Under the pieces are notes generated by a model that saw only the letters and a list, made by a program, of their open reading frames with translations, was not told the DNA's origin and searched no databases. From Hemileia vastatrix (Eukaryota; Basidiomycota; Pucciniomycetes; Pucciniales; Zaghouaniaceae): a stretch of DNA of 64,000 nucleotides. Made by a program: the position numbers and the translations under genes. Positions 21,439 to 33,099 of the stretch are shown piece by piece. Within the stretch, counting starts at the first letter, position 1, and each line of letters begins with the position of its first letter. The DNA lies in the NCBI GenBank assembly GCA_030280995.1, contig JASXTE010000005.1, forward strand, positions 1,984,501 through 2,048,500, written 5' to 3'.

Positions 21439-21997
21439 ATTTAGTGTCCTATTTTAATTACAAATGCATTGACCCTTATTATATGCACTTATTTCATTAA
21501 TAACCTCAACCTTGGTGCTTTAATTCACTAACATGATTAAATTTGCCTTAATTAGTCAAGTATTTACCCATGCAAGCACCTTCCAAGGACAGCATGTAGT
21601 TACCCCACATCTCACACCCTTCTTTGTGTTTTTAAGTGGTTTCTCAGTCAATTTTGGTTATTTTTGAATGGGGATTTCACATAGTATAATGTCATGATTA
21701 GCCCCATAATTTCTACTGTTAATCCCCCTTATTATTGAGTAATAATTAGTCTTAATTTTCACTTTTTAGTCTTTTATTTTAATGTATAACATGCATATAA
21801 TCTCTTTTTTGCTTATTCTTTATTTTTGATGGATTATCCCTATTACTACAGGATTTTGGTGGGTGATATCATTCTAATTATGTTACTGGTAATCCTTTAT
21901 GTTTTTGGACATGTCTATTAGTTTGAATGAGGTGTCATTAAACATGTATAGAGCTGGTAAATCAAGGGGCTCATTGGGGAAGTTATTGTGTATAAAA

Positions 21998-22100
21998 CAC
22001 CATGCAATATTTGGGGGGGACTTGCTAGCAAGTCCTCAACTTGAACTTAGGTGGAAATCAGATGGAACTCAGACTGAACCTATAATGAATTGATACTGAA
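21998..22100. mobile_element. CACTA-type MITE, truncated
   Basis: Left end CACCATGCAATAT, a G-run, then the family palindrome ACTTGCTAGCAAGT and CAGATGGAACTCAGACTGAAC typical of the interior. No right terminal repeat is found downstream, so this is a half copy. Confidence 0.65.
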
Positions 22101-23291
22101 ATTTACTTTGACCTCATATTCAGCCCTTAACCAAGGATTAATGATACTGTGCTGAAATAATATTGAGAGTTTAATTAAAAATTAATAGAAATACAAAGTT
22201 GTGGAGCTTAAGAATTTGATAAATCCAAAGTATTTTTTAATAAAACAAAATTTAATGCTAATTTTGTATCTCACTTTATCAGTAAAAAGGCTGAAAATCA
22301 TAGTACTTATTAAAAAATTATTACTTCTAATCTTTATAATGAGCTAATTAACTTTTTGAAAAAAAAATATAAAATTATATATGTGGCTCTTTTTGTTGAA
22401 AACTCTTTTTAACTCAGAATTTGAAGTTTTGTTTTAAATTTTAATCCATATGTCATAATTCTTTATTTCATGTGTTTTTATATTTTTTTGTTCATTCAAT
22501 ATAATTATTTTCATTTAAGTTGAGTTGTCCAAAAAAATATTGAACCATCAAATCTCTTATATTTTTAATTCTAGAATACCATTAAACCACATATAACTAA
22601 ACAAAAAGAATTATCAATGTGTTTTCTCAATCTCTGACAAAATATAGTACTCTAATAAATTCCTTATACTCAACACTAATATTTGAGAAATTATTTGATT
22701 ATAATTCTGTAAAAAAGTATATCTCTTATAATAGTAGATTTTAATCCAGCTTTTTAAATTTTCAAATGCAAGTCAATGATTAAAATCAAAAAGAAATTCA
22801 TTTTTTAACTTTTATTTGTTTTGTTTATTATTCAAATACTAAGTAGTTTTGTAATCAGCATTTAGTTAACATAATAAATATATGAGATCCCAGAAATTTT
22901 CATGATTTAGTTCATTTAAATTCTATGAAAATATTGTCAGTTTGTGAGTGATCTCATGAGTTAAAATAATTAATCACTACTCAATGAATTTTCCATATGA
23001 AAAACTGAAATTCAAACTAGAAGTAAAATTTTAAAGATAAAATACAACAAAAAAGCATAAAATTCTTTAAAATTAATATTAATGCTTAAGTGTGCTTCCA
23101 TGCTATATGGTGGGATAATTGCTATGTCCACCTAGGAATAAGCACCATAGATTTTCAGAAGTGTTCTCATGTCAAAAAATGTGGTTCAGGTCAAATTTCA
23201 AAGTAAAATATTGTGCAAGAGCTGAACTTAATAGGTAGAAGTGGTAATTTTTCATCATAATATTAGTTTCTCATTGAATAACTACCATATT

Positions 23292-23541
23292 AAACATACA
23301 ATATGGGGGGAGGACTTGCTAGCAAGTCCACAACCTTGGACCCAAACTCACCACAGATTGAACACACATTGAGCTATTGACAAAGGTAATATACAATCAG
23401 GGATGAACACCACTCAGCAGGACAGTTTTAGGTGGGTGTTCAAGTAGAGTTCAGTATGGGTTCAGTATGAGTTCAGTCTGAGTTCCATCTCCATTCAGGG
23501 TGGGGACTTGCTAGCAAGTCCACCCCCTATATTGCATAGTG
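23292..23541. mobile_element. CACTA-type MITE, complete
   Basis: 250 bp. Right end ...ATATTGCATAGTG; the left end is mutated (AAACATACAATAT where the family has CACnnCnCAATAT). ATT flanks both ends (23289-23291 and 23542-23544). Both inner ends carry the 18-bp palindrome GGACTTGCTAGCAAGTCC. The interior has direct repeats of AGTTCAGT-type motifs and the conserved segment from CACCACAGATTGAACACAC to GAACACCACTCAGCAG. No ORF. Confidence 0.85.
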
Positions 23542-25439
23542 ATTATAATTATTTTGTAAAAAAGACACAACAGGTATTTTGAGTTATACTCATGTAAAAA
23601 AGCTAGTTTTAAAGTGATTATATTTTAATTAAAATAAATAATGATGCATATTTTAAATGAATAGACAGAATATTTCAATTCTAGGTTGTTGATGAAAAAA
23701 TTAAGTAAAAAGTTTCAGGTTTCTTTTTTAGTCTTTGGAAAAAAGTTTTTGACAGGATTAATTCAAACCTGAACATTTACACATACTTCTTAAATAGAAT
23801 ATATGAGTTAAAAATTTATTAATTATTTATTAGAAAAATGATATTCACACTGATAGGTAAAAATTTTAGTATTCTGCTATTAAATTTCTAATTCTTTAAA
23901 GTAAAATCCCTTTGAAATTATATGTAAACAGAAAATTTTATAAATCTTCTTGTAATTGGCCTTATAAATAAGAAATACTAGAATGAATATATTTTTAAAA
24001 AAATGAATTTGAAAAGAGAATATTTAAACTAATCAATAAACATTTAAAACAGAAACTTAAGGTTAAACTTTGAGTTTTTACAACAATATATATTTATTTG
24101 AAATTTATTTATTTAATTTTTTAAAAATATACCATTTTTACCCAATGAGATTTCCCTTTAATTTACACATGAAAATCAAGAAAAAAATGTGAGGCTTTGA
24201 AGGATCTATATAATTTGTACTTAAAATGATAAAATTGTTTTTTTGAGTTATTATGAATTTAAAAAGAAGATCTGATACCTTTTTTATATGTTATAGTTGT
24301 ATTAAAATAATTTTTAGTTATCTTCTTAATCTTTAATGGAGAAAAAAGAATAATTTCATAGTATTAGAAAATCAACATCCAAATATTTTTAATAAAAAAT
24401 TTCTCCAAAATGATTCATCATTTGTATTTGTTTCCAGAAATTTAAAGTATTTAATATAAATCATTTTGATATAAGAATATACTGATTTTTACATTTTAAA
24501 AAATTATAAATTTTCTCACAGTTTAACTTAGCTTGAACCACATACCAAAACAGGATCTCATTGTGAGTTCAATCTAAATTCCACCAAAATTAAGATATAT
24601 TATTTTTGGAAAATGTAGATAGTCATTGAAATGAAAAAACATTTGTAAAAAAATGACTCAAAAAGTTTTTTCTCTTATTTAATAGATTATAGAAAAAATA
24701 TTGAGGAAGCTAAAATACTCATTTTATTAAATTTTTGGTTATCATGACTAATTATTATTTCATGTACAGTAATTATAGAACATAAAATAAAGAAAAAGGT
24801 TTACTATATATATCAATGTGTTTCATTTTTAATATTTATTTAAATTTTATTTTTGAATTTAAAAGTATTATACATTTTGCTAAAATTGTTCTGAACTAAA
24901 TTAAAAGCTCTATACATTCATCTAATTAAAGGAAAAAAGTGCATTGGCTCAAAATTTAAATATAGGCTTTCTACTTTTTCCAACTTGTTTCAAAAGTTTA
25001 CCCATTTTATTGGTTTTCTATCATATGTAAATTCTCAATAAAAATTCTGTAAAAGACTTTGTAGAAAATCAAAATAGTATTTAATGGCTAGTTTTTACAC
25101 TCCTGTTGATCTTCAGTCTCAATGTTTGGTACTTATTACAAACTTTGAATAAACCAAAAGCTTGTATGTGTTGAGGGTTATGAATAGTAATAAACCACTT
25201 TTACATGTTGTTTTTGATTGTGGAAAATGAGTGCTGAAATCAGACAGGGTGAACTCTGTTCTTCGACCAATAGATAGAGTCCACCTTCAGTTTTTTCACC
25301 TTGTTTCACATCCTTTAGATCTCTATACATGCCTTTCTCTGCCTTTGTATTCCTTCTGACTTAATTCCCATATCTCTTCTTTTGATAAACATCCCAAGGC
25401 ATTTACTGTAGTATCAAACATTCATGAGTAAGTTTCCAT

Positions 25440-26010
25440 ACTCCTAACCCCTCCCCTCCCCCCCTTTTACTTTTCACCTCACCCCACTACTCTCGCTTCC
25501 CTCCTCATCTTTATTCACCCCTTTCTCACTCCTCCCTACCCCACCCCACCTCTTTTACCTCCCTCCTTGACCTTTCCTTTCTACCCTTTAACCCACCAAG
25601 CCCTTTTTAAGATATCCTAAACCTCTCACTTCAAAATCCAACCTTCTTCTTCCCCATCCCAACCATTTAACCTCAAAATAATCTTGATCCTTTTGCTGCT
25701 CACCCAACCTCTTTGGCTTGTCAATTCACCCCTTTTTCCCATATAGAGGAAGAGGGGTGAGAAGGAGATCAGTTAAAGTTATTCATAGTGATATGAGATA
25801 TATAAGGGTGGATAAGGGATAAAAAGGGGTGATATGTGTAACAAATTGATGTAGGTGAGGCAAGGTGGTAGGGAGAGGGGTGGAGAAGGGGGATGCAAGG
25901 GGTGGTGAGGGAAGAGGACTGGGGAGAGTAGCACTAAATTTAAGAGAGTGGGAGAATGTGTGAGGGGAACCATATGTGAAGCACAAAAGAGGGGAGGGAA
26001 GTATTAGGAA
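25440..26010. repeat. C-rich/G-rich imperfect inverted repeat
   Basis: 25440-25740 is a pyrimidine-rich run (CCTCCC, CCCCACC units); 25745-26010 is a purine/G-rich run (GGGGTGAG, GGTGGTAGG units) whose complement resembles the first arm, e.g. TCCTAA...CCTCCCCTC near each outer end. Weaker than the palindrome at 14820 but of the same kind. Small ORFs here are products of base composition. Confidence 0.5.
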
Positions 26011-26759
26011 GGATAATTTTTAAAGAGAATATATAATATACATATATAATAGATTATATAGATATGAAAATGAAATGGCACAAAACAAAAAGAAACTTAT
26101 AACTATTGTGAAAAACTTTTTAGCCATATATTTTATTCTTGTTGAAATTTGACACTAATTTTTTTTCTATAATGAAGGTAATGGTAAATTATTTTTTTGA
26201 AAAAATAGTGACAATAAAATTTTTTTAAATCTAAAGTTATGGTATAAATATTAATTTTTTGGATTGTACAATTAAATAAATTATTTTCAACATCAATTTT
26301 TAACTTTATGTAGCTTCTACTAGTACTTTAAAGATTGAGAAATACTTAAGAATATATACTTGTACAATGAGAGCAAATATATACTTCAGGAAATTTTTAC
26401 TTATAAAATTTTGATGAAGAGTATCATTTTAATAATTTTTTTTCTTGAATAACTTTTTATAGTATTGGGAGATTCCTTTATAAATTGATTAGTAAAAAAT
26501 CTTGTAAAAGCATTCAAAAGGGATTTATTTCAATTTATAAAACAATTTTTATATTTTTAAACAAAAAACAAAATACATGATTTTTAAAAATCTTATGGAT
26601 GTGCCCAATTTTTTTGGTAGTGGGATTCACTTACTTCAATATTCCTACAAAAATTCTAAAAAGTCAAGCATCAAGATTTGTTTTGCTAATGATCAACTGT
26701 GCTTCAATAAATGTTTGAATTAATTTCAAGTTGTGTTCAAATTAAAATCAATATTTCCT

Positions 26760-26861
26760 CATGATTGTTTCAACACCATTTCAATGTGTGCTCAATTAGA
26801 TATGAATTTGGGTTCAAGGTTGCGGACTTGCTAGCAAGTCTGTCTCCCATATTGTGTGGTG
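26760..26861. mobile_element. CACTA-type MITE, right-end fragment
   Basis: Contains GGTTCAAGGTTGCGGACTTGC, the family palindrome, and closes with CCCATATTGTGTGGTG. The left end is not recognisable. Confidence 0.6.
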
Positions 26862-27144
26862 TAAGGAGGGGGGTTTTGCTCTTTTTTTCTACATTATTTA
26901 TCATTAAAATTTAAATATATATCCAATACAGTTACAATTCATTACAATAGCACTTATAAAGTCTTTTAATATTATCTGATTTATAACATCTATTTTTCTG
27001 CCAACTATAAGATTGTAACCCATTTATATTTAGTGAGATTAAAATTACTGAGACCCTTATATTGAGTTATATTTTAATACTTATTGGATTTGTACTACAG
27101 TACTCATATAGGACCATTAAAATCTTCTAGAAAACTGACCATTC

Positions 27145-28430
27145 AAACTAGTTCACGTCTTTGTACTTGACCTCATCCTGACAAAATTGATGCCAAATTG
27201 GCCTTCTGCAATGGCATACCAGAAGAAACAATATATATGCTTCTGCCTAAGGGAGTTACAAATTCACCTAAAATAAAAAACCCAGTATTGGTTTTTTAAA
27301 AATCATTATATGGCTTGATGCAGGCATCACGTTTTTGGTACCAAATGGTCAAATCATTCTTCCTGCAACATAATTTCATTTGTAGCTTTGTTGATCCAGG
27401 GCTCTTCATACACAAGGATTCAAGCAAACCCTGTTTTGTCCATGTACATGTAGATGATTTTTCCAATTTTTTTAAAAGCTATTTAATGTTTCAAAGATCT
27501 AATATCATCAAATTTGAAATATAAGACTTGGGGAACTCAAAAATGATTCTTGGAATAAAAATTGAAAGAAGTCTAAAAAATCATTCTATGTCCCTTTCAC
27601 AATCTAACAAGATTAAGGCCATTCTGAATTTATAAGGAAGGAATGATTTCAAATCACTATCTATGCCTATGGACACCAATTCCAGACTAGAGCCAGCTTC
27701 TCATGATGACCAAAACTGATTCATTGATTCAGGCGGCAATTACAGATCAGCTGTTGGCTACCTCAATTACCTGGTTTAATGTACCCAAACTGATCTTGCT
27801 TTTGTTTGTAGTCAACTGTCTCAATTTTTGAATAAACCACAAATGCAACATTGAAATGCCTTTATACATGTACTGCATTACCTAAAGGGCATGAAAAATG
27901 TGAGAATTGAATTCAAACCATTGACTACAAAGAAAGAACCACTTGAAGGTCATTGTGATGCTGACCATGGCTCCTGCCTTTCAACCAGACAATCAACCAC
28001 AGGTTACACATTCACTCTGAACAATTTCACCATCAGTTGGAAGACCAAGAAACAAAGAATGGTGTCTATTAGTACATCAGAATCTGAGGCAAAAGCTTAT
28101 TTTGAAGCTGGGTAAGAAGAAATATGGCTTACACACTTGCTACATGACTTGAATATCACTAAATATCTATGCTCCTCTCCAGTTACAATCTACAACGACA
28201 ATCAAGGCTGAATTTACCTCTCAAAGAACCCATTATACCATTCCAGAACAAAGCACCTGGACATCCTATTACACTGGATTTGAGAGAAGATTTAGAATAA
28301 TGTCTTCACAGCTCCTTACATGTCCACTGACATAATTCCAGCTGACATTCTCATTAAAGCTCTCAACCGAGTAAAATTGCAATAACACCTAGAAAAACTA
28401 AACTTAGGATGAGAAATTACTCAGTAAGGG
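27145..28430 (+). pseudogene. Ty1/Copia pol fragment: RT and RNase H
   Basis: RT motifs in order: KLAFCNGIPEETIYMLLPKGV, SLYGLMQASRFWY, DPGLFIHKD and HVHVDD (the copia VDD catalytic motif), each separated by stops or shifts. RNase H follows at 27891-28115: GHCDADHGSCLSTRQSTTGYTFTLN, ISWKTKKQRMVSISTSESEAKAY, then a degraded end with EYxL/KHLDI-like and DILIKAL segments. Only the 3' half of pol remains; gag, protease and integrase are absent to the left. An AGTAAGGGAGTG polypurine tract lies just downstream at about 28422-28434. Confidence 0.85.
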
Positions 28431-28434
28431 AGTG

Positions 28435-28633
28435 TGTCAACATTTAAGATCCAATGCTTCCTAATTCTCAACCATCCTTCAATGTCACCTCCACTACAAA
28501 GATATATACATACTATTAATTTATAAGAATTGATTATACCACAACATGATTGGCACTCAGTACATGATATTTAATAGGTTTAGGTTAGAATTGATAGTGA
28601 TAATTGATATATAAATACATCATATATATTTTT
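28435..28633 (+). repeat. probable start of the Copia 3' LTR
   Basis: TGTCAACATTT directly follows the purine tract AGTAAGGGAGTG behind the copia RNase H, the expected position of the 3' LTR. No matching 5' LTR or LTR end could be identified, so the right border is arbitrary. Confidence 0.4.
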
Positions 28634-29093
28634 TTCCTCATTAATTCTTTTATTTACCTATTAAAAAATTTTTATTTAATCATCCACCTCATTGTTTCCA
28701 CTCTCAACATCACTCCTGTAACTTATCATTAAATTTGTGATTAGTTATTTACTAATCCTCTTATTTGAATTTTATTTACATCTTTTATTTATCTTATTTT
28801 ATTATTTTACATTCTTTAGGTTGGCTCTGAGAGACTTTCTAACTCCTATTGATTTTGTAACTAACAAAATTTTTTATTTAACTTAAAAGGTTAGAATTTA
28901 GCTTGTGGTTTTTCCTCATAAATTCTGTTATTTACCTATTAACAAATTTGTCATTGATAATCCACCTCATTTTCTCCACTCTCAAAATCACTCCTGTAAC
29001 TTAGTTTTTCATTTGTGATAAGGTTGGCTTTGAGAGACTCATAAACTCTTACTAACTTTGTAACTAACAAAATTGTTTATTTAACTTAAAAGT
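28634..29093. repeat. tandem direct repeat of about 180-260 bp
   Basis: 28634-28890 and 28912-29093 share TTCCTCAT-AATTCT, CCACCTCATT, CTCTCAA-ATCACTCCTGTAACTTA, GGTTGGCT-TGAGAGACT and TAACTAACAAAATT in the same order; the second unit lacks about 70 bp in the middle. It may be part of the copia LTR or an independent duplication. No ORF. Confidence 0.7.
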
Positions 29094-29960
29094 CACATAT
29101 CTACTCCAAGATACAATTCAGCTTTTAAAACAACTGGTAAAAATTCTTTCTTTCCAGAAAAAAGTTTGTATGGTGAATATCCAGTTTTCATTTTGACAGT
29201 GATTCTATCTGCAAATAAAACTAATGGTGAGTAGTGCCTCCATTTTTCAGCACTTCTCCCACACATTTTAACCAAAGAATCCTTAATAACTTAATGCCCT
29301 TTTTTTACCATTCCTTCAGCTTCAGGATAATATGGGGTTGTTACTCTAACTTTTGATCCAACTCTTGATAAAGCTTCCCTAAATTCAGCCCCAAATTCAG
29401 GACCTCCATCTACAGTCACCAAATTCATCATGCCATATCTATACACCCAATCCTTAATCAAAAAATCTGCTACATTTTTGGCATTCAAATTAATAAGAGG
29501 TGCTTCCTCAACCTATTTATTTAAATTATCTCTGGAAACAATTAAATATTTATATTGTCCCTCTTAAATATGAAAATCATCCAAACTAACCCTACCAAAA
29601 AGAGTGTTTTCACTGGTTGCATGTCCAGGTTCTTTTGGCCTTAAATAACTTTGTCTCTGACATTCTTCACATGACTGAACCCACTGTTTAAAAGTCATCT
29701 TCATACCAGGCCACCAAAATCTATAAGCAATTTGTCTAAAATCTTCACCAACACCTCTATTTTATTCAGTGATTTCATAACTAACTCTTTTTCTTTCTTT
29801 TGAGTAAGAAAAACTTGAGGATATTGATATCTCCTTTTCATTAGTCTTCTACCAGATAGATAAAATGCTGGAAAATTCCTTTTTATAGCCACCCATTCAT
29901 CAATATCATAGTTCTCTGGCCTTTCCAAGGTTAATAAATAGTTAACCATCATCATATAGA
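29080..29960 (-). pseudogene. integrase fragment of the element D Gypsy family
   Basis: Minus-strand pieces match element D integrase: 29701-29955 (MVNYLLTLERPENYDIDEWVAI, SGRRLMKRRYQYPQVFLTQKKEKELV) corresponds to 56990-57170; 29291-29488 (NAKNVADFLIKDWVYRYGMMNLV, VDGGPEFGAEFREA, PEAEGMV) to 57460-57650; 29093-29275 (YSPLVLFADRITVKMKTGYSPYKL) to 57710-57800. The second catalytic Asp (VDGG) and the Glu (PEAEG) are readable. Frames are broken and neither LTR nor the rest of pol is present. Confidence 0.85.
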
Positions 29961-30480
29961 ATCCAGTCTGTCACCAGACCTCATCTTGTAATTCTAATAA
30001 TACTATATCAATGGGCACTTCCCTATCACCTAAATCACCAACTCAATTAGAAACTTAAAACCTTAATAAAAATCTAGAAAAATTACAGATAGTAGAGCTA
30101 CTTATCCTTTACATTCTTAATAAATATTTGTAGTCTGTGTTGCTCTATTCATCCCACTTAAAATCATCAAATTTAAGTAATTTAAAAAAAATCAAAAATA
30201 TTTAGTAAACTTTATAAAATAATAAAAAATGTAAGAAAAATAGTAAAAATTATAAGAAAGTTTTCTAAGACTCTTGAGCTTCTTGAATTTCATTTCCATA
30301 TATTTTCCAGTCTTTAAATATAATTTTTGTTGATTAAATAAATGTTTTATCTTGACTTGATTAATTGACCCATTTTTTGCATTAAACCATGCATTCTTTT
30401 AATAATAAAAAACTTATAAAATTAGATTGTCCTTCCCAATCTCCATAAAATTTATCCCAAATTCAATTAAAAGTATTTCT
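29961..30480. other. AT-rich, no gene recognised
   Basis: Between the integrase fragment and Harbinger copy 2. Could contain further decayed Harbinger sequence but nothing aligns well by eye. No left Harbinger terminal repeat found. Confidence 0.5.
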
Positions 30481-30566
30481 AGTTGCCATACTAAAATTTA
30501 GACTGCCACAATTCAGGAGTCATGACATGATCCAGGATAGGCAGCAAAGAAAGATATAAAGCATAT
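30481..30566 (-). pseudogene. Harbinger copy 2 transposase, part beyond the element B insertion
   Basis: The complement reads ATCTTTCTTTGCTGCCTATC, then GGATCATGTCATGACTCC, corresponding to the exon 2 segment of copy 1 encoding SFFAGYPGSCHDS (about 13920-13955). It continues exactly where 36422 leaves off, once element B and one CATAT are removed. Further left the match fades, so the C-terminal half with the catalytic Glu is not recognisable. Confidence 0.78.
30562..30566. repeat. target-site duplication CATAT, left copy
   Basis: Matches 36417-36421 at the other end of element B. Confidence 0.93.
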
Positions 30567-30958
30567 TGTTATCACCTGAGAAGGTGAACTACTACTAGAG
30601 CTGGTGCTAGCCTTTAAACGGGACTAACTATGCTAATACAGAAGTGAGACTAACTAGACTGACTATGTTGGGTTTTCCAACAGTGAGGGAAGATGGGACT
30701 GACTATGCTAGTACAGCAGTGAGACTAACTAGACTGACTATGTTGGGGTTTCCAACAATGAGGGAAGACAGGAATGACTATACTAATACAGCAGTGAGAC
30801 TAGAGATTAATTGGATTACTATATAAGCTTTCCAATGAGGAGCGCTTCACAGTGCTTGCCCCGTACAACCCCTTTATTTAAGATCCACTCTTCTGACTCT
30901 CTACAATGCATAGCGCCAATTGCACTCCTCCTCCCCACCTCTCAAGCAAATCCTAACA
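30567..30958 (-). repeat. 3' LTR of element B, with one extra internal repeat unit
   Basis: 392 bp, TGTTATC to CCTAACA. It is about 75 bp longer than its partner (317 bp) because a unit of the type GGACTGACTATGCTA...GAGGGAAGA is present once more. A C-rich run (ACCCCCTCTTTTACCCC) right inside the LTR is, on the element strand, a polypurine tract. Confidence 0.93.
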
Positions 30959-30970
30959 TTACCCCCTCTT

Positions 30971-31516
30971 TTACCCCTCCTTCCCCCTGTGCTCCTTCTC
31001 AAACTCCTTCAACTTTCCCTCAGCATTCATCAAACTTTCCACTGGTTCCCAAGATCTATCTCCAACCCCATAACCTTTCCAATGCACTAAATACTGAATC
31101 TTCACACTGTACACCCTCTTTGAAACAAACTTTTCCACCTCAAATTCCTCTTCATTTCCCACCTGGATTGGCACTGGTGGCTCTTCTGGGAATCACAGAA
31201 TTGTATCTTCTTTGTGCTCTGTGAGCAATGAAATGTTGAAAACTGGATGTACTTGCCTCATTGAGATGGGTAGCTCCAGTTCATAAGCTGAGTCAAAAAC
31301 TTTGCACTTGAATTTGAATGGCCACACTTTCTTGTGATCTAGTTTAGTGCTGGGGTGCAATGTGGAAAAGAAATGTGAGCTTAGCCAAACCTTGTCACTT
31401 ACCTGTAGCACACAATGTTGTGTCTTTCCTTGATCATGATGAAACTTCATTGCTTTCTGGGATAACCTGAGTGCTGCCTCCAGATCTTGACATATACTCA
31501 GTGTCTTCCGGATCAT
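30971..31516 (-). pseudogene. element B integrase C-terminal domain and chromodomain
   Basis: 31193-31516: VLQVSDKVWLSSHFF, KVWPFKFKCKVFDSAYELELP and HPVFNISLL, the Gypsy integrase C-terminal module. After one TGA in the same frame, 30971-31174 is a clear chromodomain: EFEVEKFVSKRVYSVKIQYL, VHWKGYGVGDRSWEPVESL, with the aromatic cage positions (F/Y, W, W/Y). It ends 12 bp before the 3' LTR, close to the end of the element. This places A and B in the chromoviruses. Confidence 0.92.
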
Positions 31517-31625
31517 CTCTTCAGCTTCTGGGACTTGTAATGTGGATGGGGTACCAATTGAGAATGTTGTGTGATATCCATAGTTAGCATAGAACAGTTA
31601 CGTTCTTGCTGCAGTGTGTGTCTGG

Positions 31626-32753
31626 TTATTGTATGAATTTAGAAAGAGGTAATAGCTGTACCCAATCATCTTGCTGATAGTTAATAAAATGGTGCAGGTA
31701 TTGTTCAATTGCCTTGTTCACTATCTCAGATTTCCCTTCAGTTTGTGGATGCCATGCTGTTGACAATATGGGCTTAATGTTCAGTTGTTCATACATTGCT
31801 TTTAAAAACTTATAGTTAAAGTTACTTCCCCTATCTGATACTATACTATCTGGAAATCCATGCAATTTACACACGTGTGCAAAAGTTAGGTCTGAAATTC
31901 CCTCTGATGTTACTTTTGTAGTGGTGGGGATAAAGTGCACCATCTTTTTGTAATGTTCAACTACTGTGAGGATCACATTCTTCCCTTGTGACTTGGGTAG
32001 CTCCACTATAAGATCATAGGAGAGCTCTTTCCATGGCAGCTTGGCAATTTTTAGCAGGTTCAATGGTGTTGTGGTTGAACTGATCTTGTTTCTCTGGAAA
32101 GAGTCACATGCCACTACATAGAGCTGGATGTATGCCTTCATGGACTTCCAGTAAAATTTGTGATTTAACAGCTCCACAGTATTCAGTGGTCCTGGGTTTC
32201 CCTCCATTGGGGAATCATGTCTTGATTTGACCACCTGCCTTTTGAGCTCTTCATAATTTGGAACCACTATCCTTCCATTCCAATATAGTGCTTCCCCTTC
32301 AAGATGATACTCATCCAACCCTTTCCTTACCAACGCCTCTTTTGATAACAGCCCCCTCACCAACTCTTTTACTCCCTCATCCTTTTCCTTCTCTCTCCTT
32401 ACCCATTCCATCAGATCTTCATCTGCTAATTCCACCTCACCTAGGATTACCCCCTCTTCAAGCTCCCCCTTCAATAATGTTGTGCCAACAGTATGTAGCT
32501 GGTCCAGTGCTGGGTGCAAATCAGGACGTCTTGATAGCGCATCAGGTTTGCCAATTTTCTTTCCTGGCTTGAATTTAACAACAGAATTAATGCTATTCAG
32601 AAGCTCAGCCCAGAGTGCTTTTTGGGGAGTCAACTTTTTTGTGGTCAGGAAGGTTTCCAAGTTTTTATAATCTGTGTAAATAATAACTTGTAAACAGTGA
32701 AGCCCTCCTTCCAAATAGTGGTGCCAGGTGCACACCGCCTCTACTAGTGCCAA
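31626..32753 (-). pseudogene. element B RNase H end and integrase core
   Basis: A 375-residue open frame. It starts in RNase H (ALVEAVCTWHHYLEGG, IIYTDYKNLETF, KIGKPDALSRRPD), passes an acidic linker, and reaches integrase. The HHCC module is damaged: the second His reads Asn (EGNPG) and the second Cys reads Phe (CDSFQRNK). The catalytic core keeps Asp in SYDLIVELP, Asp in SDRGSNF and Glu in HPQTEGKSEIVN. The longest intact stretch of element B. Confidence 0.92.
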
Positions 32754-32884
32754 TAACTCCTTATCATATATTTTGTAGTTTATTTCTGCACCTATAATGG
32801 TTTATGACAAATATTCTACTGGGTGAAGGACCTTTTCAGAATTTTATTGGGATAATAGTGCCCCTAGTGAAAAATTCAAACAGT

Positions 32885-33096
32885 CACCGCACAATATGGG
32901 GGGTGGATTTGTTAGCAAGTCCGCAACCTTGGACTCAAATTCACCACAGATTGAACACACATTGAGCTATTGACAAAGGAACCATACAATCAGGGATGAG
33001 CACCACTCAGCAGAACAGTTTTAGGTGGGTCTTTGAGTTCAGTATGAGTTCAGGTTGGGGACTTGCCAGCAAGTCCACCCCCTATATTGCGTAGTG
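32885..33096. mobile_element. CACTA-type MITE inserted in element B
   Basis: 212 bp, CACCGCACAATATGGGGGG to CCCCCTATATTGCGTAGTG, flanked by AGT (32882-32884, 33097-33099). The paralogous stretch of element A near 300-315 reads straight through GCAGTCACATTCC, giving the empty site and proving a 3-bp target duplication. The family palindrome is mutated at both ends (TTGTTAGCAAG, TTGCCAGCAAG). Confidence 0.95.
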
Positions 33097-33099
33097 AGT

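Larger units (their letters stand above)
21442..27130. other. AT-rich gene-free stretch
   Basis: About 5.7 kb of very AT-rich sequence without convincing ORFs on either strand. It contains one complete and two partial CACTA-type MITEs and a C-rich/G-rich inverted repeat, all listed separately. Otherwise no recognisable structure. Confidence 0.7.

Noticed and set aside
25779..25986. Overlapping Pro/Leu-rich minus-strand ORFs
   Set aside because: Base-composition artefact of the G-rich arm.
30644..30826. 60-residue plus-strand ORF with an internal repeat
   Set aside because: Lies in the repeated part of an element B LTR; the amino-acid repeat mirrors the DNA repeat.
32258..32670. Plus-strand ORFs rich in Pro/Leu/Ser
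   Set aside because: Shadow of the intact element B integrase frame.
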